Of a stretch of 64,000 bases of DNA, positions 27,225-36,324 are shown piece after piece. Below the pieces are notes generated by a model that worked only from the letters and a program-made list of their open reading frames with translations, was not told the DNA's origin and did not search any database. Source of the DNA: an uncultured Gammaproteobacteria bacterium (lineage in GTDB: Bacteria > Pseudomonadota > Gammaproteobacteria > Steroidobacterales > UBA11654); contig CACDKD010000004.1 in assembly GCA_902553145.1 (NCBI GenBank), forward strand, positions 36,450 through 100,449, read 5' to 3'. Every line of letters begins with the position of its first letter. Positions within the stretch are counted from its first letter, which is position 1. Made by a program: the position numbers and the translations under genes.

Positions 27225-28637
27225 ATGGGACGAACTCTATTTGAAAAAATATGGGACAAACATGTTGTCGAATCTTTTGATGACGGCAACGATCTAATAT
27301 ATATCGATAGAATATTTCTTCATGAAAGAACAGGTAGTATTGCACTTCAAAACTTGCATGATCGAAACATTGCTGTCAGAAATCCAAAACAAGTATTTGC
27401 AACAATAGATCATATTGTCGACACGATACCAGGAAGAGATGATGAAACTCTGATGCCAAGCGGAAAAGAGTTCATCAAATCACTCAGGTCTTCCGCAATC
27501 AGAGAGAATATCAATTTCTTTGACCTGAATACTCCAGAGCAAGGCATTGGACATGTTGTTTCGCCTGAACAAGGAATTGCCCTCCCCGGTCTCACATATA
27601 TTTGCCCTGATTCTCACACTTGCAGTCTCGGTGCTCTTGGAACCTTGGCCTGGGGTGTTGGATCGAGCGAATGTGAAATTGCTTTAGCAACAAATACCCT
27701 CATTAAAAAGAAACCGAAGTCCATAAAAGTCAATGTCAATGGTAATGTAAATGATCAAGTGAGTGCGAAGGATATAGTGCTCTACTTAATATCGAACTAT
27801 GGTGCCAATGGGGCAGATGGCTCTGCCGTCGAGTTTGGAGGAAATGTCATAGATCAAATGGGAATAGAAGCAAGATTAACCCTTTGCAATATGTCTGTTG
27901 AGTTTGGGGCGATGACTGGAATTATTCAACCCGATGAGAAAGTCTTCGAATATTTAAGAGGAAAAAAATACGCACCAACCTTGGATCAAATACAAGAGGC
28001 TGAAAAATACTGGCGTAAATTAAAATCAGACAAAGATGCTGAATATTCTGAGATCATTGATATTGACTGCGATCAAGTTGGAACATTTGTCACTTGGGGA
28101 ACCAGTCCTGAACATGCCATTGATCTCAATGAAAAAATTCCGTCTTTGAATGAAATCGATGATGAAACTAAAAAAGATTCTGCAAAAAAAGCACTCGAAT
28201 ATATGGGGTTGAATGAGGGTGAGACACTCATGGGGAAAAAGATAGATGCTGCTTTTATCGGTTCATGCACAAATAGTCGATTGAGCGATCTAAGAATTGC
28301 AGCTTCAATCTTAAAAGATAAAAAAGTTTCTAATGGAGTTAAAGCCATTTGTGTTCCGGGATCCTCAAAAGTCAAAAAAGATGCGGAAAATGAAGGATTG
28401 GATGAAATCTTTATATCGGCTGGATTTGAGTGGCGTGAGTCGGGTTGCTCAATGTGCTTTTATGCAGGTGGAGAGAGCTTTGGCTTGAGCGAAAGGGTCA
28501 TATCTTCAACAAATAGAAACTTTGAAAATAGACAGGGGAAGAGTACTAGAACTCATTTGGCATCTCCAGCAACTGTTGCGGCCTCTGCGATTAAGGGAAC
28601 AATTGCATTTCCAAAAGACTTGAAGGAGGATTTATGA
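27225..28637 (+). CDS. leuC: LeuC-like 3-isopropylmalate dehydratase large subunit (divergent paralogue)
   Basis: 470 aa aconitase-superfamily protein of normal LeuC length. The three Fe-S cysteines are in FIGSCTNSRLSDL and SGCSMCFY. LeuC hallmarks are kept (CNMSVEFGAMTG, WGTSPEHA, RTHLASP), but other signatures differ: CPDSHTCSLGALGTLAWG where LeuC has GDSHTxTHGAFG, and CFYAGGESFGLSERV where LeuC has CLAMN. No leuA or leuB is near. Either a second isopropylmalate isomerase or an enzyme for a related hydroxy-diacid, for example citramalate. Confidence 0.75.
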   Translation: MGRTLFEKIWDKHVVESFDDGNDLIYIDRIFLHERTGSIALQNLHDRNIAVRNPKQVFATIDHIVDTIPGRDDETLMPSGKEFIKSLRSSAIRENINFFDLNTPEQGIGHVVSPEQGIALPGLTYICPDSHTCSLGALGTLAWGVGSSECEIALATNTLIKKKPKSIKVNVNGNVNDQVSAKDIVLYLISNYGANGADGSAVEFGGNVIDQMGIEARLTLCNMSVEFGAMTGIIQPDEKVFEYLRGKKYAPTLDQIQEAEKYWRKLKSDKDAEYSEIIDIDCDQVGTFVTWGTSPEHAIDLNEKIPSLNEIDDETKKDSAKKALEYMGLNEGETLMGKKIDAAFIGSCTNSRLSDLRIAASILKDKKVSNGVKAICVPGSSKVKKDAENEGLDEIFISAGFEWRESGCSMCFYAGGESFGLSERVISSTNRNFENRQGKSTRTHLASPATVAASAIKGTIAFPKDLKEDL

Positions 28638-29245
28638 AGCCAATAAATTCGATCACAGGCATAGCAGCACCGCTTCTAAGGAATAACGTAGATACAGATG
28701 CGATCATCCCCAGTCGTGAAATAAAAAAAATCTCAAAATTAGGCTTAGCTGATGGCTTATTTGCCGAGTGGAGATATTCATCTGTTCAAAATAGAATTCC
28801 TGATCAGAATTTTATACTTAATAAAGACCCGTTTCAGAAATCAGTAATCTTATTGACAGGAGAGAACTTTGGATGCGGTTCATCCAGAGAACATGCTGTA
28901 TGGGCTCTTCAAGAGTGGGGCATTAAAGCCATAATTGGAAAATCATTTGGGTCGATTTTCTATAATAATTGCATCAGGAATGGATTACTTGCTATCACCC
29001 TTGAAGAAAAAATAATTTCTGGATTGATTAAAAATGTTGAAGAAAATCCATCGGACAATCATATCTTTATAGATTTAATTAAGTGTTCAATTCAATGCTG
29101 TGATAAGGAGATCTTTTTTGATATTCATGAAAAAGATCGATCACTTCTAATTGAGGGTCTTGATGAAATAGAAAAAGTCCTGATATATAAAAATAACATT
29201 GATAGTTTTGAAGCTGACCATAAAAAAATAAGGCCTTGGCTGTAA
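28634..29245 (+). CDS. leuD: LeuD-like 3-isopropylmalate dehydratase small subunit
   Basis: 203 aa. Starts in the leuC stop (ATGA) behind a strong AAGGAGGA. Motifs NVDTDAIIPSREIKK and GENFGCGSSREHAVWALQEWG define the swivel domain. The SREIKKISKLGLADGLFAEWRY region resembles small subunits of second LeuCD copies and not the KQFLK form. Forms the heterodimer with the upstream large subunit. Confidence 0.8.
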   Translation: MKPINSITGIAAPLLRNNVDTDAIIPSREIKKISKLGLADGLFAEWRYSSVQNRIPDQNFILNKDPFQKSVILLTGENFGCGSSREHAVWALQEWGIKAIIGKSFGSIFYNNCIRNGLLAITLEEKIISGLIKNVEENPSDNHIFIDLIKCSIQCCDKEIFFDIHEKDRSLLIEGLDEIEKVLIYKNNIDSFEADHKKIRPWL

Positions 29246-30309
29246 TAAAGAAATCTCGGATTGTGATTATTAATCAAGTTTTAGTAACTTCAGTCCTTTT
29301 GTCTCTATTTACAGGAACACTCGCAGCTGAAGACTTCAATCTAAGCTATGATTTTCGATTCAGATATGAGTATACAGATGACAGCGGAGAAACAGACACA
29401 AGAACTCGGAACAGAATCAGAACAAGACTCGGTGCAAATTACTCGGCCTCTAAACAGCTTGATCTATTTGTAAGATTTGCATCCGCAGAAGAAAATACAG
29501 CATCAGCTGAACAAACACTGGGAACTGGTTTTACAGTATCTGATATTGGTATGGATCAGATGTATTTAAAATATGATGTTTCAAAGAATGTCGATCTTCT
29601 TTTTGGAAAAATGGAAAATCCATTTTTTAAACCAAATAAAAGTTTGTTGATATTTGATGGAGACTATAACCCGAAAGGACTTGTATTCAGTCTAAAGCAT
29701 GGAGAAGTTTTCTCAAATATTGGCCACATAAAGTTTGATGAAAATCCTCTACGAACAATTGATCTCAGGAGTTTTCAGCTGGGCTGGAGTAAGAGCATCA
29801 ATGATGTAGCCAAGGCAAAGATATCTTTTGCAATTTATGATTTTGATAAAGTAAATGAATTTAGCCCAAGCGAGATTACCTTCAATGGGAAAAACTTTGG
29901 TAACTCTTTGGATGAGAATGGCAATTATCTTTATGGCTTCAGCCTAAGGAATCTCTCATTGGAGATTAAAACAAGTGTGATGAACATGCCCGGAACTTTT
30001 TTTCTAGATATGGTTAAAAACTCAGATGCAGATGAGAATGATAGCGGCTTCCAATCTGGATTGAGTGTTGTAATTAGCGATAAGTGGAAATTTACATATC
30101 TATACAAAGAAATCGAGTCAGACTCAACCTTTGGTGCATTGACTCACTCTGGTTTTGGTGCAGGAGGGACAGACAATAAAGGGCATCAATTCAATCTCAG
30201 TTACCCAGTTACTAAAAAGTTTTCAGTCGATGTGGTTTGGTTTGATAACAAAAAGAAGATGGCCATAGATTACAATAAGCTTTTCTTGGATTTTAAATAT
30301 AAGTTGTGA
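29236..30309 (+). CDS. Outer-membrane porin (putative Porin_5-like 16-strand type)
   Basis: 357 aa with a basic N-terminus (IKKSR) and signal peptide VLVTSVLLSLFTGTLAAED. The mature protein opens with FRFRYEYTD and TRNRIRTRLGANY, then alternates beta-strands and ends FLDFKYKL with aromatic periodicity. Start is TTG at 29236, overlapping leuD by 10 nt; a GTG at 29263 is possible but loses the basic n-region. Presumably cotranscribed with leuCD. Its solute is unknown; a phosphorus compound would fit the control region. Confidence 0.75.
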   Translation: MAVIKKSRIVIINQVLVTSVLLSLFTGTLAAEDFNLSYDFRFRYEYTDDSGETDTRTRNRIRTRLGANYSASKQLDLFVRFASAEENTASAEQTLGTGFTVSDIGMDQMYLKYDVSKNVDLLFGKMENPFFKPNKSLLIFDGDYNPKGLVFSLKHGEVFSNIGHIKFDENPLRTIDLRSFQLGWSKSINDVAKAKISFAIYDFDKVNEFSPSEITFNGKNFGNSLDENGNYLYGFSLRNLSLEIKTSVMNMPGTFFLDMVKNSDADENDSGFQSGLSVVISDKWKFTYLYKEIESDSTFGALTHSGFGAGGTDNKGHQFNLSYPVTKKFSVDVVWFDNKKKMAIDYNKLFLDFKYKL

Positions 30310-30451
30310 AAAAGCATTTCCTTCGATTTTATTATTCAAAAACTGAAAAAAACAAGCTTCGTTGGCTGATTATTTTCTAGAGAGGTGTATTTAATAAATC
30401 CGACAGAAACTTTATTAAGGAATATACAATCAAATAGTTTATGATCTTTCT

Positions 30452-31267
30452 ATGAAAAAATTGATGACAGCCATTTTGTTTTTTAGCTCAATAACAAATG
30501 CGAGCGAAAAAGAACATGAATTGCTCATGGCAACCTTATATGTTCAGTCATCGGCTGAATTTTATGCGAATTCAAAAACAATCTATCAGGCTGCAAAAAA
30601 TGATTTACAGAACTTACTTAAAGATACAAATCACACTGCAGCACTGGAGCAAAACGGTAATTACTCCAAAAAGCCACCGGCGATTATTCTTGATGTTGAC
30701 CAAACAGTGTTAGACAACAGTGCTTATCAGGCAAGAATTATTGAAAAGGATACCTCATACCCCGAAGGTTGGTTCAGTTGGGCAAAAGAAGAAAAAGCCA
30801 CATTCATGCCAGGCGTTCTAGAATTCATGAATTTTGCAGAATCAAATGGGGTCAAAATATTTTTTGTGACCAATCGTGATATCGAGATAGAACAAGCTAC
30901 CCTTAATAACTATGAAGCACTGGGTTATGGCTCTTCCTCAGCTGATAGCATACTCTCGCGAGGAGAAAATGGTTGGGATTCAAACAAAACGTCCAGAAGA
31001 CAGTTAATTGCTGAGGATTATCGAATTGTCATGATGTTTGGTGATAATTTAGGAGACTTTATTGATATCGGTGAAAATTTACTTTCACCGAGAGAGAGGA
31101 TCGAGGTAGCTAAAAAGTATTCGAATTACTGGGGCACTTCTTGGTATATGCTCACAAATCCTATGTACGGGGCATGGGAAGGCTCAATTATTGACTTTGA
31201 CTATGGAAGGCCTAGGCAGAAGAATGTGGAAATCAAATTAAAAGCGTTGGATTCTCTAGAGGACTGA
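30452..31267 (+). CDS. Class C (HAD superfamily) acid phosphatase / 5'-nucleotidase
   Basis: 271 aa with signal peptide MTAILFFSSITNASE and no lipobox cysteine. HAD motif I is ILDVDQTVLDN (about 78-88), motif II VTNRD, motif IV FGDNLGDF. The family includes lipoprotein e(P4), which dephosphorylates nucleotides in the periplasm. Length is normal. Convergent with phoX, 3 nt apart. The 142 nt upstream show TATGAT as a possible -10 but no Pho box. Confidence 0.88.
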   Translation: MKKLMTAILFFSSITNASEKEHELLMATLYVQSSAEFYANSKTIYQAAKNDLQNLLKDTNHTAALEQNGNYSKKPPAIILDVDQTVLDNSAYQARIIEKDTSYPEGWFSWAKEEKATFMPGVLEFMNFAESNGVKIFFVTNRDIEIEQATLNNYEALGYGSSSADSILSRGENGWDSNKTSRRQLIAEDYRIVMMFGDNLGDFIDIGENLLSPRERIEVAKKYSNYWGTSWYMLTNPMYGAWEGSIIDFDYGRPRQKNVEIKLKALDSLED

Positions 31268-31270
31268 TCT

Positions 31271-32632
31271 TTATTTGTAGTGAATCTTATTGACATCCAT
31301 TCTATCTCGATATCGTCGAATTCTCTCCCAATCTCCGCTAACGGCTATCGTCTTTCCTTCATCTTGAATATTTAGATACATAATTTTCTCATCATTAGAG
31401 AAACATATGCCTGCAATCTCCGAGCCACTGTTACCGGATACACGACCAAGAGGATACATCATGCCACTGGGTGTACAACCCAATAGCCTGCAGGCAAAAC
31501 TATCGTTGTCCTCACAGATAATTAAATCGCCCCAAGGCGTAACATTGATATTGTCTCCTTCCCAAAAATTTTCAATACTGTTCGATTCATAAAAGAGTGT
31601 AAGCATAGAATTTTTGGGGTCATAAGCCCATATCTGCCCAAAACCGAATTGACCGCCGTCTTTGCATGTAAAAAAAACAATGCTTTCGCCATTTGCATTA
31701 TTTGTGCAGATGATCCCTTCCCCTCCATTAAAGGAAGTTGCTCCATTCATTCTGCCCTGTTCTCTGGTTTTGATATTTGATGCTCTGGGATCATCGATCT
31801 TTACCCAGTCAACATCGAATGATTGGCCGACATCTATCTCACCATCTGAATTATTTGAATTCTCAAAACCTCGGATTCTCAGCGCTTCTAGTTGACCGGA
31901 TTCTGTAAGATTTCCATTTGATTTGGGTATAAATCTATAAAAAAGACCGACATCGTCATCCTCGGTTTGATATACGGTTCCTTTTGTATCATTAGCATCA
32001 ATGGCAACAGCCTCTCTTTTGAAACGGCCCATGCCTGTTAATCTTTTGTATGTCTTACCTGAGTCTATGCTCGGATCAACCTCAAAAGCATAACCGTGAT
32101 TTTCAAGATCCGTTTCCTCGCATGAAATCCATGTATTCCATGGCGTCTTTCCTCCTGCGCAATTATCTTGAGTGCCTGTGAGGCTTCTTTTGGCGCTTAT
32201 GACATTCTTTCCATCATTATCGAGAATGATTGTGGTTGTTCCTCCGTCAAATGGTGAGCCATTTTGTCTCATGTACGCATTTGTTTCCATGAGGCGGTCA
32301 TCCAAATTTCTTGTCTCATGATTGACCACTAGAGCATTTATTTTGTCATTTAATCTAAATGCTGCCATTCCATCAGGCCTACCGCCGTATGGCAAACCGT
32401 CATGCATCATCTCGCCTGAAGACATAAGAACTTTGTAGCTAAAATCTTTGGGTAAATCGAACAATTTTCTTGGATCAGAAATTAAAGAGCCATCCCAGTC
32501 AATGATTCCAAAATCAGTTTTTTCTGAATGGCCTATATTCTCTTTTAAATGATTTCCAGCATAAGCGTTCAATGCAAAAAGTGCAGGAGAATGAGCTGCT
32601 AACTTAAGGACATTTCTTCTGTTTTTATTCAT
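31271..32632 (-). CDS. phoX: PhoX-type alkaline phosphatase
   Basis: 453 aa. Twin-arginine signal NRRNVLKLAAHSPALFAL, then the PhoX (DUF839) core: MHDGLPYGGRPDGM, VNHETR, CAGGKTPWNTWISCEET (158-174) and GRFKREAVAID. PhoX uses Ca and Fe to hydrolyse a broad set of phosphomonoesters in the periplasm or outside, and is the dominant alkaline phosphatase of marine bacteria. It lies 37 nt downstream of the Pit transporter gene, so release and uptake of phosphate are likely cotranscribed. Confidence 0.92.
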   Translation of the reverse strand: MNKNRRNVLKLAAHSPALFALNAYAGNHLKENIGHSEKTDFGIIDWDGSLISDPRKLFDLPKDFSYKVLMSSGEMMHDGLPYGGRPDGMAAFRLNDKINALVVNHETRNLDDRLMETNAYMRQNGSPFDGGTTTIILDNDGKNVISAKRSLTGTQDNCAGGKTPWNTWISCEETDLENHGYAFEVDPSIDSGKTYKRLTGMGRFKREAVAIDANDTKGTVYQTEDDDVGLFYRFIPKSNGNLTESGQLEALRIRGFENSNNSDGEIDVGQSFDVDWVKIDDPRASNIKTREQGRMNGATSFNGGEGIICTNNANGESIVFFTCKDGGQFGFGQIWAYDPKNSMLTLFYESNSIENFWEGDNINVTPWGDLIICEDNDSFACRLLGCTPSGMMYPLGRVSGNSGSEIAGICFSNDEKIMYLNIQDEGKTIAVSGDWERIRRYRDRMDVNKIHYK

Positions 32633-32669
32633 CTAAACTCTCAGTTCGATCAACTTTTATTTTTAGTTC

Positions 32670-33938
32670 TTACAAAAATATCGCACGAAGCATATAAAAG
32701 AAAATGATGGATAAAATTGCGCCCACAGGGAGAGTGACCAGCCATGATAATATGATTTTACTCACTACTTTTAAGTTCAATGCCTCTAAACCACCTCTTG
32801 CAATGCCAACGCCTAAAACGGCGCCGACGAGGGTATGAGTTGTCGATATGGGCAGCCCGGTTCCTGAGGCGACAACCACTGTGCCAGCGGCAGCCAATTC
32901 AGCAGCAAAACCCCTGCTCGGAGTTAATTCTGTAATTGATCGTCCCACTGTCATCATGACTCTATACCCCAACATAGATAAACCAACAACGATTCCTGAA
33001 GCGCCAAGAAATAAAACCCAAGCGGGAACTATGGATTTAGCAGCAACCTCTCCTCCGCTTTGGATTACAGAGACAATTGCCGCCAATGGTCCAATGGCAT
33101 TGGCAACGTCATTTGAGCCGTGAGCAAACGCCATTGCGCATGCAGTAAAAACCATCAAGACCGCAAAAATTCTCTCGATACCATTGAATATCGTGCCGTT
33201 GCGTTCTTTTTCTTGATTGTCAATTGTTCTCAAAACCCATGCGCCGATTAAACTGATAACGATTGCAAAGATGAATGATAAAGCCAAGCTTTCCTGAGTT
33301 GAGAAAGAGAGACCTACGTGCTTCAAACCTTTGACAAAGGTCACCATAGATATGACAAAGGCAGCAAGAAACATATATAGAGGAACATACTTTTTCGCAT
33401 TTTTAAATGGGTCACTGGATTCAAGAATAAGCTTTCTTACGGATTGAAATAGAATAAAAGCAATGGTTCCTGCAAGTAATGGGGACACAACCCAACTTGC
33501 GGCAATAGAGCCAACCTTTGGCCACTCAACTACATCAAAACCTATACCGATAGCGGCAAAACCGACAATGGCTCCCACAATGGAATGTGTGGTTGAAACC
33601 GGCCAACCAAAATACGATGCGATCAGCAACCAAGTGCCTGCGGACAGAAGGGCTGACATCATTCCAAAAACTAAAAGATCGGGGTTAGAAGCTACAACCC
33701 CTGAATCAATGATCCCTTTTCGAATTGTTGACGTGACCTCTCCTCCCGCAAGATAAGCGCCTGCAAACTCAAAAACACACGCCACAAGAACCGCTTGTTT
33801 CATTGTCAGTGCTCTTGCGCCGACTGATGTCCCCATTGCATTTGCGACATCATTCGCACCAATACCCCAAGCCATGAAGAAACCAAAACAACAAGCCAAT
33901 ATCAGCAAGACTTGTGCATTTTCTAAAATTATCTCCAT
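32670..33938 (-). CDS. Pit-family inorganic phosphate transporter
   Basis: 422 aa, about ten membrane segments. Both inverted signature repeats are clear: GANDVANAMGTSVG near the N-terminus and GSNDVANAIGPLAA in the second half, plus GLPISTTHTLVGA. Low-affinity, proton-coupled uptake of metal-phosphate at the inner membrane. First gene of the pit-phoX pair, 147 nt after the HMG-CoA lyase stop. Confidence 0.93.
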   Translation of the reverse strand: MEIILENAQVLLILACCFGFFMAWGIGANDVANAMGTSVGARALTMKQAVLVACVFEFAGAYLAGGEVTSTIRKGIIDSGVVASNPDLLVFGMMSALLSAGTWLLIASYFGWPVSTTHSIVGAIVGFAAIGIGFDVVEWPKVGSIAASWVVSPLLAGTIAFILFQSVRKLILESSDPFKNAKKYVPLYMFLAAFVISMVTFVKGLKHVGLSFSTQESLALSFIFAIVISLIGAWVLRTIDNQEKERNGTIFNGIERIFAVLMVFTACAMAFAHGSNDVANAIGPLAAIVSVIQSGGEVAAKSIVPAWVLFLGASGIVVGLSMLGYRVMMTVGRSITELTPSRGFAAELAAAGTVVVASGTGLPISTTHTLVGAVLGVGIARGGLEALNLKVVSKIILSWLVTLPVGAILSIIFFYMLRAIFL

Positions 33939-33965
33939 GTAAAATCCTTGGTCATCTTAATATCT

Positions 33966-34010
33966 GTGTAACAAAACTTAAATTTTCTTGTAATAGAACA
34001 AAGCTATATT
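33966..34010 (+). promoter_or_regulatory. PhoB-box-like element upstream of the Pit gene, in reverse orientation
   Basis: Plus strand: GTGTAAC (33966-33972), CTTAAAT (33977-33983), TTGTAAT (33988-33994), each 11 bp apart, then 10 bp and TATATT (34005-34010) as -10. The geometry matches the other boxes here but points away from the Pit gene, towards the antisense side of the HMG-CoA lyase gene. It could also act on the Pit promoter from this position. Confidence 0.35.
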
Positions 34011-34085
34011 TCCATTATCTAAGAGTGGTCATAGTTTTTAAATCTGAACTTCTACCCCCCCTGACGATAAAAAAATAGATCGCTC

Positions 34086-35024
34086 TTAGATTCCCCAACC
34101 CTTTGAATAACCTTTTGGTAATCCAGAGTCTTTTGTAAAGCCATAAACGGATTCATTGGGGATAAAACTTTGAACCTTTTCTGTCACTGCAAGCAAAGCA
34201 TTGATGTCTACCCCGGTTTCAATGCCCATGGAGTCCAACATAAATACGAGGTCTTCGGTTACAATGTTTCCACTTGCTCCAGGGGCAAATGGGCAACCCC
34301 CTATCCCACCAAGAGATGAATCAATTGTTGTAATCCCTTCTTCCATCGCTGCGAGAACATTTGCAAGCCCTAAGCCTCGGGTATTATGAAGATGAACGCT
34401 ATTCAAATTCTCATTGCCGACTTCTTTCTTGAGACTTCTGATCATTTTCTTTATTTGCATGGGGTTTGCATAACCCGTTGTATCCGATAATCCAATCTCT
34501 TGACATCCTAGCTCCATCATTCTTGAGCCGAGTCGAAGCACGATCGATTCAGAAACAGCGCCCTCCAAAGTGCAACCAAATGCAGTGGACAAGTTTCCTT
34601 CAAAATCAGGTTTCTCACCTTCTATTTCTGACAAGTATAGAGCGATGTTTCTGATTTCATCTAACACTTGATCATGAGTTTTATTGAGATTGGCTTTGCT
34701 GTGTGTTTCGCTAACAGAAAGCGGAAGGCATATTTTGTCGGCGCCCGCTTCAATGGCATTCTTGGCGCCAATAAAGTTTGGCACTAGAGCCACCACCGTC
34801 AATCCATCAATTTTTTTTGCCTTTCGCACAACTTCATAAGCATCGGCCATTTGAGGGAGTATTGACTTGGGGACGAAAGAGCCGACTTCAATTTCTGTTA
34901 TGCCTGCCTCAAATTCAGATCTTATCCACTCTAGTTTATGCTCAGTGGACATAATGGTATCAATGCTTTGAAGTCCATCCCTTGGACCAACCTCGCTGAT
35001 GATGATTTTCTCTGGGTAATTCAT
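34086..35024 (-). CDS. Hydroxymethylglutaryl-CoA lyase
   Basis: 312 aa TIM-barrel enzyme. Motif VGPRDGLQSI binds the metal and substrate, SLGGIGGCPFAPGASGN carries the catalytic cysteine loop, and VHLHNTRGLGLANVL provides metal histidines. Cleaves HMG-CoA to acetoacetate and acetyl-CoA, the last step of leucine breakdown. It begins in the last 4 nt of phoR, an unexpected partner for a two-component system. Confidence 0.92.
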   Translation of the reverse strand: MNYPEKIIISEVGPRDGLQSIDTIMSTEHKLEWIRSEFEAGITEIEVGSFVPKSILPQMADAYEVVRKAKKIDGLTVVALVPNFIGAKNAIEAGADKICLPLSVSETHSKANLNKTHDQVLDEIRNIALYLSEIEGEKPDFEGNLSTAFGCTLEGAVSESIVLRLGSRMMELGCQEIGLSDTTGYANPMQIKKMIRSLKKEVGNENLNSVHLHNTRGLGLANVLAAMEEGITTIDSSLGGIGGCPFAPGASGNIVTEDLVFMLDSMGIETGVDINALLAVTEKVQSFIPNESVYGFTKDSGLPKGYSKGWGI

Positions 35025-36316
35025 GCAACTATTCTCTCTTTTGGGAAATGACAGATGAACTCACTTCCATTGCCAAGCTCACTTCTAATCTCCAAGGTTG
35101 CATTATGATTTTGGAGTGCATTTTTTACAATGGACAGTCCCAATCCTGTTCCGCCTGCCTTCCTGGATCGACCTTTGTCAACTCGATAAAATCTCTCGGT
35201 GATTCTGTCGATGTGCTTTGCTTCAATTCCAACTCCATTGTCGATCACAGATAAATGCCCTCCCTCATTATCGATCATCCAGTTTACGCAAATACAATCT
35301 CCTGTATCAGAGTATCTGGCTGCATTTTCAATCAAGTTGTTGATCACGGATTGCAATCTGAATTCGTCTCCAGAAATCAGTCCGGAATGAGAAAAGTTAA
35401 CCTCAAATCGTTCCGGTGGATTCTTTCTGCTCATGATGTCCTTTTTCGTTGTCAAAACAATGGCTTGAAGATCGATGATTTGATCATCCATCTTATCCGT
35501 TTCAGCTTCCAATTGAGACAAGAGCAAAAGATCAGAGAGGATACTCTGCATCCTGATGGTTTGACGATTGATTTCGTTTATGGGCTTTTTCCACTCATCG
35601 TCAATCGATACATCCTCATTCATAACCTCGATATATCCGGATATCACGGTCAATGGCGATCTGAGTTCATGCGAAGCGTTTGCAGTAAAATCATTTCGTA
35701 CCTTAGCCAATCTAACGGGTTGACTCACGTCTCTAAAAATGATCCATCTTTCACTCTTTCCAAATGGCACAAGCTGACATGACAGGAAAATGTCTTTATC
35801 GTTTGGTGCTTTGACTTCTAGTCTATTTTGGTAATCGTCAACTTTTAAAAAATTCCAAAAAGCAGGAGTATCGATGAAGTGATTGATCGATGTTTGCAAA
35901 TCATCTTCGGAGAGCATTAACCAATCTGAAGCTGCTTGATTGTACCAAATTAAACTATTGTTTTTATCGAGAAGGCAAAATCCATCCATGGTCATATCGA
36001 TACTTTTTTCGATCTCTTTGAGGAGCTTTCTACCGACACTGCGAGATGCTTTTGATTGGGTTCCATCCACTCCAACGAGTTTTGATTGCTTCTTAACTAT
36101 CTTTGTTAAATGGCTCCAGATCGAGTCTTCGGTCAAACTCAAGTTTGATCTTTCTATGACGCCCGCAATATTAGCAACGTTGTACAGATACCAAAAATTT
36201 ACCAAGGTGCCAGCTACAAGGAAGCCAAGAAGGGCTTGATTAAAATAATATCCAATTAATGCGCCAAGCATTAAAGCTAAAAAATTAAGAAGAATCAGTT
36301 GGAGTTTTATTTGCAC
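35021..36316 (-). CDS. phoR: Phosphate regulon sensor histidine kinase PhoR
   Basis: 431 aa, the usual PhoR size. Two N-terminal membrane segments without a large periplasmic loop, a PAS-like domain (about 95-200), then the HisKA box ASHELRSPLTVISGYIEVM and an ATPase domain with INNLIENAARYSD, DNGVGIE and GGTGLGLSIVKNAL. Lies 8 nt downstream of phoB. Would phosphorylate PhoB when phosphate is scarce; pstSCAB and phoU are not in the window. Confidence 0.93.
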   Translation of the reverse strand: MQIKLQLILLNFLALMLGALIGYYFNQALLGFLVAGTLVNFWYLYNVANIAGVIERSNLSLTEDSIWSHLTKIVKKQSKLVGVDGTQSKASRSVGRKLLKEIEKSIDMTMDGFCLLDKNNSLIWYNQAASDWLMLSEDDLQTSINHFIDTPAFWNFLKVDDYQNRLEVKAPNDKDIFLSCQLVPFGKSERWIIFRDVSQPVRLAKVRNDFTANASHELRSPLTVISGYIEVMNEDVSIDDEWKKPINEINRQTIRMQSILSDLLLLSQLEAETDKMDDQIIDLQAIVLTTKKDIMSRKNPPERFEVNFSHSGLISGDEFRLQSVINNLIENAARYSDTGDCICVNWMIDNEGGHLSVIDNGVGIEAKHIDRITERFYRVDKGRSRKAGGTGLGLSIVKNALQNHNATLEIRSELGNGSEFICHFPKERIVA

Positions 36317-36324
36317 GGGAGTAA

